A stretch of 64,000 nucleotides of DNA from Herbaspirillum sp. meg3. GTDB lineage: Bacteria; Pseudomonadota; Gammaproteobacteria; Burkholderiales; Burkholderiaceae_D. A program made the translations under genes and the position numbers. Location: assembly GCF_002257565.1 (NCBI RefSeq), contig NZ_CP022736.1, positions 5,401,799 through 5,465,798 on the forward strand, written 5' to 3'. Numbering within the stretch: the first letter of the stretch is position 1; each line of letters opens with the position of its first letter. Below are positions 34,739-43,127 of the stretch, piece by piece. A model generated the notes under the pieces. It saw only the letters and a list, made by a program, of their open reading frames with translations. It searched no databases and was not told the DNA's origin.

Positions 34739-35251
34739 ATGCTCGGATTAACCTCGCTCGGCATCATCCACACGGCCATCGCTCTGGTCGCTGTCGTCAC
34801 CGCTCTCATCATTCTCGCACGCGAACACCGCATCCTTTACGCCACCGGGGCGGGGCGACTGTATGTGCACGCGACGGTGCTGACCTGCCTGACGTCGTTG
34901 GGTATTTTTCAGCACGGCGGTTTCGGCAGGCCGCACGTGCTCGCGATCATCACCTTGATTACCTTGGGCATCGCGCAGGCAGCCATCAAGACCACGTGGT
35001 TTGGTCGTCGCAGCGTCTATGTGGAGATGGTGGCGTATTCAGCCACAGTGTTGTTCCATTTCATTCCGGCGCTGACCGAGACGGGTACACGCCTGCCGGT
35101 CGGTGCACCGTTCTTTGTGAATGCCGAAGATCCGCTGCTGAAGATGCTGACCGGTGCGCTGGTGTTGCTGTTTGTGGTGGGCGCGACGGCGCAGGTGTTG
35201 TGGCTGGGACGGCAGCGCGCCGTTGATCCGGGCACGGCGACACCAGCGTGA
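34739..35251 (+). CDS. Inner-membrane protein of unknown function
   Basis: A 170-residue protein with four predicted membrane helices: LGIIHTAIALVAVVTALIILA near 7-27, TVLTCLTSLGIFQHGGF, LAIITLITLGIAQAAIKTTW, and the C-terminal LTGALVLLFVVGATAQVLWLG. The loop HFIPALTETGTRLPVG is polar. The strong AAGAAGGAG site precedes the ATG. No cofactor or transport motif is recognised. It resembles small DUF-type membrane proteins of proteobacteria. Confidence 0.75.
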   Translation: MLGLTSLGIIHTAIALVAVVTALIILAREHRILYATGAGRLYVHATVLTCLTSLGIFQHGGFGRPHVLAIITLITLGIAQAAIKTTWFGRRSVYVEMVAYSATVLFHFIPALTETGTRLPVGAPFFVNAEDPLLKMLTGALVLLFVVGATAQVLWLGRQRAVDPGTATPA

Positions 35252-35260
35252 AATCAGCGA

Positions 35261-35623
35261 TCAGCTAAAAGCCGTCGCCAGCGTCAGGAGCAAGGCCAGC
35301 ACCAATGCCGGCTTGCCGGTCCGCAGCACCGAACGCGGCGCATAGCAAAGCTGCAGTACGAGGAGCAGGGCGGCGATGGTCATGGTGCCGAGCCAGGTCA
35401 CAGGCCCGATACCCCAACCACTGTCGCGCACACAGACGATGAAGGCGACCGTCAGCGCCAGCGTGCCGAGCCAGCGGCCGCGTTTGCGCAGCAGTGCGCT
35501 CGGCTCGGCGCCACGGCCGTGGATGTCGGCGTAGTGGCGATCCATCGCCTGGCTCAGCGCCACCCACGCGCTGTAGGAAAGCGACAGTGTCGCCAGAAAA
35601 GGCAGGGGGAGGAAGTTCATCAT
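35261..35623 (-). CDS. DUF3325 membrane protein, siderophore-uptake accessory
   Basis: A 120-residue membrane protein with an opening helix LPLPFLATLSLSYSAWVALSQA, then MDRHYADIHGR, and two C-terminal helices. This is the DUF3325 pattern, found behind PepSY membrane proteins in TonB-receptor operons. Its ATG overlaps the end of the PepSY gene by four bases, so it is translationally coupled. Function is unknown; the context suggests iron-siderophore handling at the inner membrane. Confidence 0.8.
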   Translation of the reverse strand: MMNFLPLPFLATLSLSYSAWVALSQAMDRHYADIHGRGAEPSALLRKRGRWLGTLALTVAFIVCVRDSGWGIGPVTWLGTMTIAALLLVLQLCYAPRSVLRTGKPALVLALLLTLATAFS

Positions 35624-37269
35624 GCCGCCTCCTGCAATTTGGCGTCATTCGCATTGTCGGCATCGTTGTGCGAATGCGCTTTGCCAATCTTCTTTACCGC
35701 TTTCTTCTTGCGTCCCAGATGCCAGGCCGCAAACGCCAGGCCGATGCCAAGCGCCAGCACCGTGAGATCGAAACCGGCGACTGGCCACGGGCCTTGCGCC
35801 ATGAACAGCGTCACACCCAGATGCGACGAAGTCGTGAACACATTCAGCACCGGGATGCCCATGAACAGCAGGGCGCCGACCCACAATTGCCATTGCCACA
35901 TGCGGCGGTCGGGGCGGATCTGCGCCAGCACCGCGGCGATGCCCCAGGCGATGAAGAACCAGTTCATTTCGGCGTCGGGACGTTTTTCCATCGCCACCGG
36001 CAACAAGCGGTTGGCCCAGAAATAGGCGGCGAAGGCGATCGGCAGACCGGCGATGGCGCCGATGTTGAGCGCTTCCACCAGTCGCAATCCAAATCCCGCT
36101 CCGATGTGGCCGCCTTGCGCCAGCTTCTTTGCATGACTCTGACGCGTCTTCACGGCCCACAGCAATGCACCGGTCGCCACCATGGCGCAGCCCGTCAGGC
36201 CGCAGAGAAAGAACAATACGCGTAGCAACGGATTGGCGAAGTGGCCGATGTGCAAGCCGTACAGCACACCGCGTGTCGCGTTGGCGCCGCCGATGTCTTC
36301 GCCGTCGGCGCTGATCAGTGCGCCGGTGACGCCGTTGTATTGCACGCTCGGCTGGATGTAATTCAAGCCTTTTTCTTCTTCACGGCGGATCTGGATGGTC
36401 GCGTTGGCATCGCCGGGATGATTGATCGTGATGCCCACCGCATGCATGCCATGCCAGCGTTGTTCGGCCTGCGCCAGCAGCGGTTGCAGCGGCGTCAGCG
36501 GCATCGGCTTGCCGGCCGCCTTGCCGTTCTTGGCGCTCGGGAAAACATCCGCGAAGAAGCTGTCCTGATTGCCTTTGTAAGCGGTTTGTATGCCCCAGGG
36601 CATGTACATGAACATCAGCGTTACCAGCCCGGTGTAGGTGATCATCAGATGGTAGGGCAGGGCCAGCACGGCGGTGGCGTTATGCGCGTCAAGCCAGGAG
36701 CGCTGACCTTTCTTGGGACGGAAGGTGAAGAAGTCCTTGAAGATGCGCTTGTGGGTGATGACGCCGCTGACGATCGCCACCAGCATGAACATCGCGCAGA
36801 AGCCGACGATCCAGCGCGCCCACAGCGGCGGCATGTAGTGCAGATCAAAATGCAGGCGATAGAGGAATTCGCCGCCGCGCGTCTCGCGCACGTCCGGCAT
36901 TTTGTCGCCGGTCAGCGGATCGATGATCTGCGACGTGAACTTGCCGCGCGTCTTCGGCGGTGCATCTTTCGGTGGCGGGGAGATCCAGCCGATGCGCAAG
37001 GCGGTGCTGCGTTCAGCCGGCAATGTAATGAACCAGCGCGATGCCTCCGGCGCTTTGGCTTGCAAGGCCGTCAGCGCGACTTGTGCCGCCTGCGCGGTGC
37101 CGATGTCGGCGCTGTGTGAGGCATGCAGCTCGGGCTTCATCCACAGCGTGATCTCTTCACGGAAATAAGATGCCGTCCCGGCGCAGAACACCAGAAACAA
37201 TACCCAGCACACCAGCAGTCCGGACCACGTATGCAACCATGCCATCGATTGGCGAAAACCTTCTCTCAT
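35620..37269 (-). CDS. PepSY domain-containing membrane protein
   Basis: A 549-residue inner-membrane protein of the PepSY-associated TM family. The first helix is SMAWLHTWSGLLVCWVLFLVFCAGTASYF. A large periplasmic part with two PepSY-like segments and several more helices follow (VGFCAMFMLVAIVSGVITHKR, LPYHLMITYTGLVTLMFMY, and four near the C-terminus). The HxxxG-type motif WLHTWSGLL is typical. Members are thought to reduce or release iron from ferri-siderophores. GGAG six bases before the ATG at 37269 sets the start. It overlaps both neighbours by four bases in the order DUF3649-PepSY-DUF3325. Confidence 0.9.
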   Translation of the reverse strand: MREGFRQSMAWLHTWSGLLVCWVLFLVFCAGTASYFREEITLWMKPELHASHSADIGTAQAAQVALTALQAKAPEASRWFITLPAERSTALRIGWISPPPKDAPPKTRGKFTSQIIDPLTGDKMPDVRETRGGEFLYRLHFDLHYMPPLWARWIVGFCAMFMLVAIVSGVITHKRIFKDFFTFRPKKGQRSWLDAHNATAVLALPYHLMITYTGLVTLMFMYMPWGIQTAYKGNQDSFFADVFPSAKNGKAAGKPMPLTPLQPLLAQAEQRWHGMHAVGITINHPGDANATIQIRREEEKGLNYIQPSVQYNGVTGALISADGEDIGGANATRGVLYGLHIGHFANPLLRVLFFLCGLTGCAMVATGALLWAVKTRQSHAKKLAQGGHIGAGFGLRLVEALNIGAIAGLPIAFAAYFWANRLLPVAMEKRPDAEMNWFFIAWGIAAVLAQIRPDRRMWQWQLWVGALLFMGIPVLNVFTTSSHLGVTLFMAQGPWPVAGFDLTVLALGIGLAFAAWHLGRKKKAVKKIGKAHSHNDADNANDAKLQEAA

Positions 37270-37559
37270 GTCACGCTCCGCTGCATCACTACCAGAATCA
37301 GACCCAGTACCGCGCCCGGCAACACAATGCCGGCCCACGCGCGCCACGCCGTGCGCGCGGCAAACACCCACAGCACCGCGCAGCAAAACACGATGAAGGA
37401 CAGTAAGGTGGCAGTGATCACCGCTTCGGCAGGAGCCATCGGCAACAAGATGGCGAGCAGGGCGGCGGCCGTCGCCGAGAGTGCGTAGCCGCCGCCAATG
37501 GCGGCCACTGCGCGTGAGGCGACGGCGAGACGGTAGCGGAGTGCAGGGTTCAGGATCAT
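37266..37559 (-). CDS. DUF3649 membrane protein, siderophore-uptake accessory
   Basis: A 97-residue protein with three membrane helices, opening RYRLAVASRAVAAIGGGYALSAT, the typical DUF3649 start. Members are small inner-membrane proteins found between a TonB-dependent siderophore receptor gene and a PepSY gene, exactly the position seen here. It overlaps the PepSY start by four bases and follows the receptor remnant by five bases. Biochemical function is unknown. Confidence 0.82.
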   Translation of the reverse strand: MILNPALRYRLAVASRAVAAIGGGYALSATAAALLAILLPMAPAEAVITATLLSFIVFCCAVLWVFAARTAWRAWAGIVLPGAVLGLILVVMQRSVT

Positions 37560-37563
37560 TTCT

Positions 37564-37808
37564 TTACAGGGTGATGATGTGGCGTCGGCTCTGGTGTAGC
37601 GTCAGCGACTCGTTGTAGCGATGTTCAAAGGCATAGCCGATGGCGTGCTGTTCACGGGTATAGACGTTGTAATCCGGTTCGCCGAGATTGCGATTGCGGG
37701 GTTTCCAGCACGGGCGTCTCGGTTTGCTGCCGGTCAGGGTTTTCTTGGCGGCAGCAGCCGAAATGGCTGTCGGCCGCGCGTTGAACGAGCGAACGAGCGG
37801 CAAGACAT
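37564..37808 (-). pseudogene. TonB-dependent siderophore receptor remnant
   Basis: On the minus strand an ATG at 37808 follows GAGGGAA, but the frame closes soon. In a second frame the region reads DRQQTETPVLETPQS, the hallmark entry of the receptor plug domain. In a third frame it ends LGEPDYNVYTREQHAIGY then AFEHRYNESLTLHQ, a conserved early-barrel segment of the same receptors, before a stop at 37564. The intact gene would be over 2 kb; what is left is two pieces out of frame with most of the gene missing. It occupies the receptor's place in front of DUF3649-PepSY-DUF3325, behind a Fur-box-like site. Confidence 0.75.
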
Positions 37809-37920
37809 GTGCGGATTCCCTCGGAGTTATCGTTGTCCTGTGCCTGGCAACGATCAGATCGAGAGCTGGGTGCGTGGAAAAATGTCGGATTATTTCTCTA
37901 TTTTTATCGATGAATTTGCA

Positions 37921-37939
37921 AATGATAACAATTCCCATT
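37921..37939 (-). promoter_or_regulatory. Fur-box-like site
   Basis: AATGATAACAATTCCCATT closely fits the Fur consensus built from NAT(A/T)AT repeats (AATGATAATNATTNTCATT). It lies about 110 bases upstream of the receptor remnant's start codon and would place the whole DUF3649-PepSY-DUF3325 operon under iron control. Confidence 0.65.
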
Positions 37940-38110
37940 CATATTGTCATCTTGTTGTCAGGTCTCCGGCGAGGCATGAAACCAATGTTGCAGATTCCTG
38001 CCTTCCTGCAATTTGTGAAACAATGCAACATCACTTAACCTCCCGACGTATTTGCCGACTCATCAGCGGAATCAACCTGCCGGCATCGGCAACGTCTTCA
38101 CCAATTCGCC

Positions 38111-39022
38111 ATGACAGACTCTTTGGTCAGCAGCGCCTCCGGCGCCGATACACCCACTACTTTTATCGAACTGGACGCCCTGATTCGCGCCAATTACGCT
38201 GACATGCGGCCGCAGTTCCAGGCCGGGGCGGCCTTCCTTTTGGACAATCCGGGCGAGGTCGCGGTATCGACCATGCGGGCGGTCTCCACGCGTGCTGGCG
38301 TGCAACCGTCGACGCTGGTGCGGCTGTCGCAATATCTGGGTTTTCCGGGATGGGGCGAGCTGCGCGCGCTGTTTGTCGAACGTCTGGCGGTTACGCCCAA
38401 GGCCTATGCCTACAAGGCGCAGAGCCTGGTCAAGCGCAACAACAGCGATATCCTGATCGCTGAAATCTTCCAGGCTCAGCGCGCCAATCTCGATGCCTCC
38501 GAACCGAAGAATGCCGACGAATTGTTGCGCGCCGCCAAGACGCTGACCAAGGCGCGCCATGTGCATATCGCCGGTTTTCGCGCAGCGTATTCGGTAGCCT
38601 TCATGCTGGAATACCTGTACCGCCTGTTCCGTCCGAGCGTGACGCTGATCAAGGGTACCGCCGGTTCGCTGGCGATGGAATTGCGCGCCGTCACGGCACA
38701 GGATGCGACCATCGTGATCAGCTTCGCACCGTATTCCATCGAAGCCGTGCAGGTCGCCGAAGCCGCCAAGCGCGCCGGCAGCAAGCTCATTGCCCTGACC
38801 GACAGTGCCGTCGCACCGGTGGCGCTGCAGGCCGATCACACCATCCTGTTTTCGCACGAGAGCCCGTCGTTCTTCCCTTCCATGGCCGCCGCTGTTGCAG
38901 TCGCTGAAAGTCTGATCGAGCTGGTCATTTCCCTCGACGACGACAAGGCCGTCAAGCGGCTGGAGCAGGCCGAGGATGAGCTGTACCAAAGCGGCGCGTA
39001 CGTGAAGTCCGGCAGCAAGTAA
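38111..39022 (+). CDS. MurR/RpiR-family transcriptional regulator
   Basis: A 303-residue regulator. Residues about 20-95 form an HTH_6 domain (AAFLLDNPGEVAVSTMRAVSTRAGV, STLVRLSQYLGFPGWGELR). A SIS sugar-isomerase-fold sensor domain follows (HVHIAGFRAAYSVAFMLEYLYRLF, TIVISFAPYSIEAVQVAEAAKRAG, KLIALTDS). SIS domains in this family usually bind phosphosugars, but several members control amino-acid or polyamine genes. It is transcribed ahead of the aminotransferase and amino-acid transporter genes. Two identical-arm palindromes (39044, 39323) in between are its likely binding sites. Confidence 0.92.
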   Translation: MTDSLVSSASGADTPTTFIELDALIRANYADMRPQFQAGAAFLLDNPGEVAVSTMRAVSTRAGVQPSTLVRLSQYLGFPGWGELRALFVERLAVTPKAYAYKAQSLVKRNNSDILIAEIFQAQRANLDASEPKNADELLRAAKTLTKARHVHIAGFRAAYSVAFMLEYLYRLFRPSVTLIKGTAGSLAMELRAVTAQDATIVISFAPYSIEAVQVAEAAKRAGSKLIALTDSAVAPVALQADHTILFSHESPSFFPSMAAAVAVAESLIELVISLDDDKAVKRLEQAEDELYQSGAYVKSGSK

Positions 39023-39043
39023 TCTTGTCTCGCCGGATCACTC

Positions 39044-39059
39044 TGCAACAGTTGTTGCA
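39044..39059. promoter_or_regulatory. Probable RpiR operator 1
   Basis: TGCAAC-AGTT-GTTGCA, a perfect six-base inverted repeat, lies 22 bases after the regulator gene's stop. The same arms and spacing recur at 39323. Single TGCAAC and GTTGCA half-sites occur upstream of the regulator gene near 37988 and 38024. Confidence 0.65.
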
Positions 39060-39089
39060 ACGTTAGACCTCCTCAATTTCCTTCTCGCC

Positions 39090-39179
39090 GTCGTCCCAAC
39101 GCACGCTGGAACCCAGTGGCGGTTGTCGTTTATTCGGTACTTCGCCAAGACGCTGGATCCCCGCGCACGCTGGGATGAC
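39090..39179. repeat. Inverted-repeat element related to REP sequences
   Basis: Bases 39090-39116 (GTCGTCCCAACGCACGCTGG and on) are an imperfect inverse of 39152-39179 (CTGGATCCCCGCGCACGCTGGGATGAC). The core matches the common GTCATCCC...GGATCCAG dispersed repeat. A single related copy lies at 11260. Confidence 0.6.
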
Positions 39180-39322
39180 AGAGGAAAGGTGTGCGTTCTG
39201 CAATGAACGCGAGCGCCGCCAGATCATCCGGCGTCAGAGTATTTCCCGGCAAATTCATTCGCTGTCCGATTTGGTGCGCGCACGTGCCGCAATGCACCAA
39301 AAAATGCACTGTAAAATATTTA

Positions 39323-39338
39323 TGCAACAAACGTTGCA
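39323..39338. promoter_or_regulatory. Probable RpiR operator 2
   Basis: TGCAAC-AAAC-GTTGCA has the same arms and four-base spacer as the site at 39044. It sits in AT-rich DNA about 105 bases upstream of the aminotransferase start, a plausible promoter position. Confidence 0.7.
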
Positions 39339-39443
39339 AAAGCATTTTATTCAATCTATAGTTGGCCCAACTTGAATTCCTGCGCGGCGAATCGTTTGCT
39401 TGTCGAACTTTCGTACGTTGAATCTTTGCCTGAGGCCAGTTCC

Positions 39444-40766
39444 ATGACACATGTTTTCCATCGTTATCCCAAACAAACCATGCCCGTCGCTAAAGCCGGC
39501 ATCGGCATGGAGCTGATCGACAGCAACGGCAAGCATTACATCGACGCTTGTGGCGGCGCAGCCGTATCCTGCCTTGGTCACGGCCATCCGCGTGTGATCG
39601 AAGCGATTCGCACGCAGATCGATCAACTGGCGTATGCCCACACCTCATTCTTCACCACCGACGTGGTGGAAGAACTGGCCGACAATCTGAGCGCCTCGGC
39701 GCCCGGCGATCTCAATCATGTCTACTTCCTGTCCGGCGGTTCGGAAGCCATTGAAGCCGCGCTCAAACTGGCGCGCCAATACCATGTGGAAACCGGACAA
39801 AAGAGCCGTCGCCATTTCATCGCGCGCCGCCAGAGCTATCACGGCAACACGCTCGGCGCACTCGCCATCGGCGGCAATGCCTGGCGTCGCGAAGCATTCC
39901 TGCCGTTGCTGGTGCCGTCGCATCATGTCGCGCCTTGCTATGCCTATCGGGATCAACTGAGCTGCGAATCGGATGCGCAATACACGCAACGCCTGGCGGA
40001 CGAACTGGAAGCAAAGATTCTGGAGCTTGGCGCCGACGAGGTTGCAGCTTTTGTTGCTGAAACCGTCGTCGGCGCCACCGCCGGTGCAGTACCGCCGGTC
40101 GGCGACTATTTCAAAAAAATCCGCGCCGTCTGCGACAAGTACGGCGTGCTGCTGATCCTCGATGAAGTGATGTCCGGCATGGGCCGCACCGGCTATTTGT
40201 ATGCCTGCGAAGAAGACGGCATCGTGCCCGACATCCTGGTCATCGCCAAAGGTCTCGGCGCCGGCTACCAGCCCATCGGCGCGATGATTTCCAGCGACCG
40301 CATCTACAACGCGGTGGTCGGCGGCAGCGGCTTCTTTCAGCACGGTCACACCTACATCGGCCACGCCACGGCCTGTGCCGCGGCACTCGCCGTGCAAAAG
40401 ACCATCAAGGACGAGCAGCTGCTGCCCAACGTGTTGGCGCGCGGCGAGCAGTTGCGCGCCACGCTGCGCAGCGCTTTCGCCAATCATCCACACGTCGGCG
40501 ATGTGCGCGGCCGTGGCCTGTTCGTCGGTGTGGAGCTGGTTGCCGATCGCGACAGCAAGCAGCCGCTCGATCCGGTCAAGCGCACTCACAGCCGCGTCAA
40601 GAGCGAGGCCATGGCGCGCGGCCTGCTGGTCTATCCGATGGGCGGTACCGTCGACGGTCGCCAGGGCGACCACATCCTGATTGCGCCGCCTTTCATCAGC
40701 ACCGCAGCAGATATTGACCGCATCGTCGAACGGCTTGTGCCGGCGGTCGATGCTGCATTGGCCTGA
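39444..40766 (+). CDS. Class III PLP-dependent aminotransferase
   Basis: A 440-residue omega-type aminotransferase. The cofactor lysine is Lys269 in LVIAKGLGAGYQP. Asp240 in LLILDEVMSGMGRTG pairs with the pyridine ring. YFLSGGSEAIEAALKLARQ near 94-112 and HGHTYIGHATACAAALA are family landmarks. It would move an amino group between an amino acid or amine and a keto acid. The ATG at 39444 follows GAGG; the frame is open 24 codons further upstream. It heads a cluster with an amino-acid ABC transporter under probable RpiR control, so the imported compound may be its substrate. Confidence 0.93.
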   Translation: MTHVFHRYPKQTMPVAKAGIGMELIDSNGKHYIDACGGAAVSCLGHGHPRVIEAIRTQIDQLAYAHTSFFTTDVVEELADNLSASAPGDLNHVYFLSGGSEAIEAALKLARQYHVETGQKSRRHFIARRQSYHGNTLGALAIGGNAWRREAFLPLLVPSHHVAPCYAYRDQLSCESDAQYTQRLADELEAKILELGADEVAAFVAETVVGATAGAVPPVGDYFKKIRAVCDKYGVLLILDEVMSGMGRTGYLYACEEDGIVPDILVIAKGLGAGYQPIGAMISSDRIYNAVVGGSGFFQHGHTYIGHATACAAALAVQKTIKDEQLLPNVLARGEQLRATLRSAFANHPHVGDVRGRGLFVGVELVADRDSKQPLDPVKRTHSRVKSEAMARGLLVYPMGGTVDGRQGDHILIAPPFISTAADIDRIVERLVPAVDAALA

Positions 40767-40826
40767 CGCCATTCTTATACAGACACACCGGCAGCATCCA
40801 TCAAATACATCAGGAGAGGAAACGAC

Positions 40827-41732
40827 ATGAAACGATTCACCCTACCGCTGTTTGCCCTGCTATCGGCATTGGCCGGACTCAATAGCGCCAATGCCGCCGA
40901 CGCGGGCCTCGGCCCGACGCTGCAAAAGATCAAGGAAGGCAACGTCATCGCTATCGGTCATCGCACCAGCTCGATTCCATTCTCCTATTACGATGAAAAC
41001 CAGAAGGTCGTCGGCTACTCGCAAGACCTCTGCAACAAGGTCATCGACAGTGTCAAAGCCAAGCTGAACATGCCCAACCTGGAAGTGCGCATGATCCCGG
41101 TGACCTCGCAAAACCGTACGCCGCTGCTGCAAAACGGCACCATCGATCTGGAGTGCGGCGTCACCAGCAATCTCAAGGATCGCTGGCAGCAGGTCTCTTT
41201 CAACACCACTTTCTTTGTCGCCAGCAGCCGCATCCTCACGCGCAAGGACAGCGGTATCAAAGACTTTCCCGATCTGGCCAACAAGGCGGTCGTGACCAAC
41301 GCCGGTACGACATCGGAACGGCTGTTGCGCACGCTCAATGAACGCCGCAAGATGAACATGCAGATCCAGAGCGCCAAGGACTACGGCGAAGCTTTCCTGA
41401 TCCTGCAATCGGGCCGCGTCGCTGCCTATGTGATGGACGACATCCTGCTGGCCGGTGCGCGCACCACAGCGCAAAAGCCCAATGACTGGTTGCTGACCGG
41501 GACACCGTTCGGTGCTGAACCCTACGGCTTCATGGTGCGCAAGGATGATCCGCAGTTCAAGCAACTGGTAGACGGTACTCTGAGCGGCCTGATGAAGAGC
41601 GGCGAGATCAACCGCATGTACGCCAAGTGGTTCACCTTCCCGATTCCGCCGAAGAACGTCAGCTTCAATTTCCCGATGCCGGAAGACGTCAAAAAGCTTT
41701 ACGCCAATCCAAGCGACAAGCCGATGGATTGA
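40827..41732 (+). CDS. Amino-acid ABC transporter substrate-binding protein, GltI type
   Basis: A 301-residue periplasmic family-3 binding protein with a signal peptide ending SANA (about residue 23). Features are IAIGHRTSSIPFSYYDENQKVVGYSQDLC near 41, the ligand motif LECGVTSNLKDRWQQVSFN, and GAEPYGFMVRKDD near 230. These are typical of glutamate/aspartate binding proteins (GltI). AGGAGAGG precedes the ATG. It works with the two permeases encoded at 42382 and 43128; the ATPase gene is not in the cluster. Confidence 0.92.
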   Translation: MKRFTLPLFALLSALAGLNSANAADAGLGPTLQKIKEGNVIAIGHRTSSIPFSYYDENQKVVGYSQDLCNKVIDSVKAKLNMPNLEVRMIPVTSQNRTPLLQNGTIDLECGVTSNLKDRWQQVSFNTTFFVASSRILTRKDSGIKDFPDLANKAVVTNAGTTSERLLRTLNERRKMNMQIQSAKDYGEAFLILQSGRVAAYVMDDILLAGARTTAQKPNDWLLTGTPFGAEPYGFMVRKDDPQFKQLVDGTLSGLMKSGEINRMYAKWFTFPIPPKNVSFNFPMPEDVKKLYANPSDKPMD

Positions 41733-41779
41733 TCAGCTAAACGTTAGACTGAAGACCCGCAACGAGTTGGAGTAAGCAC

Positions 41780-42349
41780 ATGACGCAAGCACGCCTGCCG
41801 GTATTCGATCCGGCCCACGCCACGCCGGAACAGAAAGCGCTGCTGGACGATATCCTGTCGGGCCCGCGCGGCAATCTCAACGGGCCGTTCGTGAGCTGGA
41901 TTCATAGCCCGGAGCTGGGCCAGCTGGCGCAGAAGCTGGGTGCTTACTGCCGCTACGACACCGGCCTGCCGCTGCGGCTGTCCGAGCTGGCAATTCTGGC
42001 GACGGCGCGCGAATGGCAATCGCAGGCGGAGTGGGCCATCCATCTGCCGATCGCCGTCGATGCGGGTTTGTCGGCGGTCGTTGCCGAGCAGATTCGTCTC
42101 GGGCGGGCACCCGTGTTTGAAAAAGAAGACGAGCGCGTGGTCTGGTCGTTCGCCACCGAGCTGTACCACCACAAACGCGTCGCCGATGCGACCTATGCGC
42201 GTGCGGTGGAGTTGTTTGGTCTGAAAGTGGTGGTCAACCTGATCGGCCTGCTCGGTTACTACGCACTGGTGGCGATGACGCTGAATGTCTTCGGCATGCG
42301 CGCTGAGGGCCAGACGTCGCTGCCTTTCCCCGAGCCGCCGCAAACTTGA
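41780..42349 (+). CDS. Carboxymuconolactone decarboxylase-family protein
   Basis: A 189-residue all-helical protein of the CMD/AhpD-like fold. Visible elements are GNLNGPFVSWIHSPELGQLAQKLGAY, LPLRLSELAILATAREWQSQAEWAIH, and a C-terminal helix VNLIGLLGYYALVAMTLNVF. The CxxC redox pair of AhpD is absent, so it is closer to the decarboxylase-like branch. It lies between the binding protein and permease genes of the amino-acid transporter, so it is probably co-expressed and may act on a downstream catabolite. Confidence 0.85.
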   Translation: MTQARLPVFDPAHATPEQKALLDDILSGPRGNLNGPFVSWIHSPELGQLAQKLGAYCRYDTGLPLRLSELAILATAREWQSQAEWAIHLPIAVDAGLSAVVAEQIRLGRAPVFEKEDERVVWSFATELYHHKRVADATYARAVELFGLKVVVNLIGLLGYYALVAMTLNVFGMRAEGQTSLPFPEPPQT

Positions 42350-42381
42350 TTACCTGACTTCAGAGAAGCCGAGAACACATC

Positions 42382-43116
42382 ATGGACTACCGCTGGAACT
42401 GGAGCGTCTTTCTCCATCAGGCTGCCGATAACCAGACCTACGTCGACTGGCTTCTGTCGGGCCTGTCGATCACGCTGGCGCTGGGTTTGTCGGCCTGGCT
42501 GATCGCGCTCACGCTCGGTACCCTGCTCGGCATCATGCGCACCTTGCCCAATCGCTGGCTCAGCGGTATCGCGGCTACCTATGTCGAATTGTTCCGCAAC
42601 GTGCCGCTGCTGGTGCAGATTTTCATCTGGTATTTCGCCATGCCGGAGATTCTGCCGTTCGGCATGGGTGAAGCGATCAAGTCCATGAGCCCGCTGGCGC
42701 AACAGTTCACGACGGCGATGCTGTGCCTGGGATTTTTCACCGCAGCGCGCGTGTGCGAGCAGGTGCGTTCCGGTATTCGCGCTCTGCCGCCGGGACAGAA
42801 GAACGCCGGTCTCGCGATGGGTTTCACGCTGGGTCAGACATATCGTTATGTACTGCTGCCGATGTCGTTTCGCATCATTCTGCCGCCGCTGACGTCGGAG
42901 TTTCTCAACATCTTCAAGAACTCCGCCGTTGCCTCCACCATCGGTCTGCTGGAACTGGCCGCGCAAGGGCGCCAGTTGGTCGACTACACCGCGCAGCCGT
43001 ATGAAGCCTTCATCGCCGTGACGCTGACCTACATGCTCATCAACATCACGGTCATGACCTTGATGCGCTGGCTGGAAGGGCGCGTCGCCTTGCCCGGTTT
43101 TGTCGGCAGCAAATAA
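42382..43116 (+). CDS. gltJ: Amino-acid ABC transporter permease, GltJ type
   Basis: A 244-residue polar-amino-acid permease (HisM/GltJ type) with five or six membrane helices, including LLSGLSITLALGLSAWLIALTLGTLLGIM. The signature YVELFRNVPLLVQIFIWYF is characteristic, and the EAA loop reads LPPGQKNAGLAMGFTLGQTYRYVLLP. It pairs with the next permease and the GltI-type binding protein. The symbol is assigned by similarity to the glutamate/aspartate system. Confidence 0.92.
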   Translation: MDYRWNWSVFLHQAADNQTYVDWLLSGLSITLALGLSAWLIALTLGTLLGIMRTLPNRWLSGIAATYVELFRNVPLLVQIFIWYFAMPEILPFGMGEAIKSMSPLAQQFTTAMLCLGFFTAARVCEQVRSGIRALPPGQKNAGLAMGFTLGQTYRYVLLPMSFRIILPPLTSEFLNIFKNSAVASTIGLLELAAQGRQLVDYTAQPYEAFIAVTLTYMLINITVMTLMRWLEGRVALPGFVGSK

Positions 43117-43127
43117 GGATCCGCAGC

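Larger units (their letters stand above)
39023..39443. other. Regulatory gap between RpiR regulator and aminotransferase
   Basis: A 421-base region holding two TGCAAC-N4-GTTGCA palindromes at its ends and an inverted-repeat element between them. Its right third is AT-rich and probably contains the aminotransferase promoter. No gene is supported. Confidence 0.6.
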
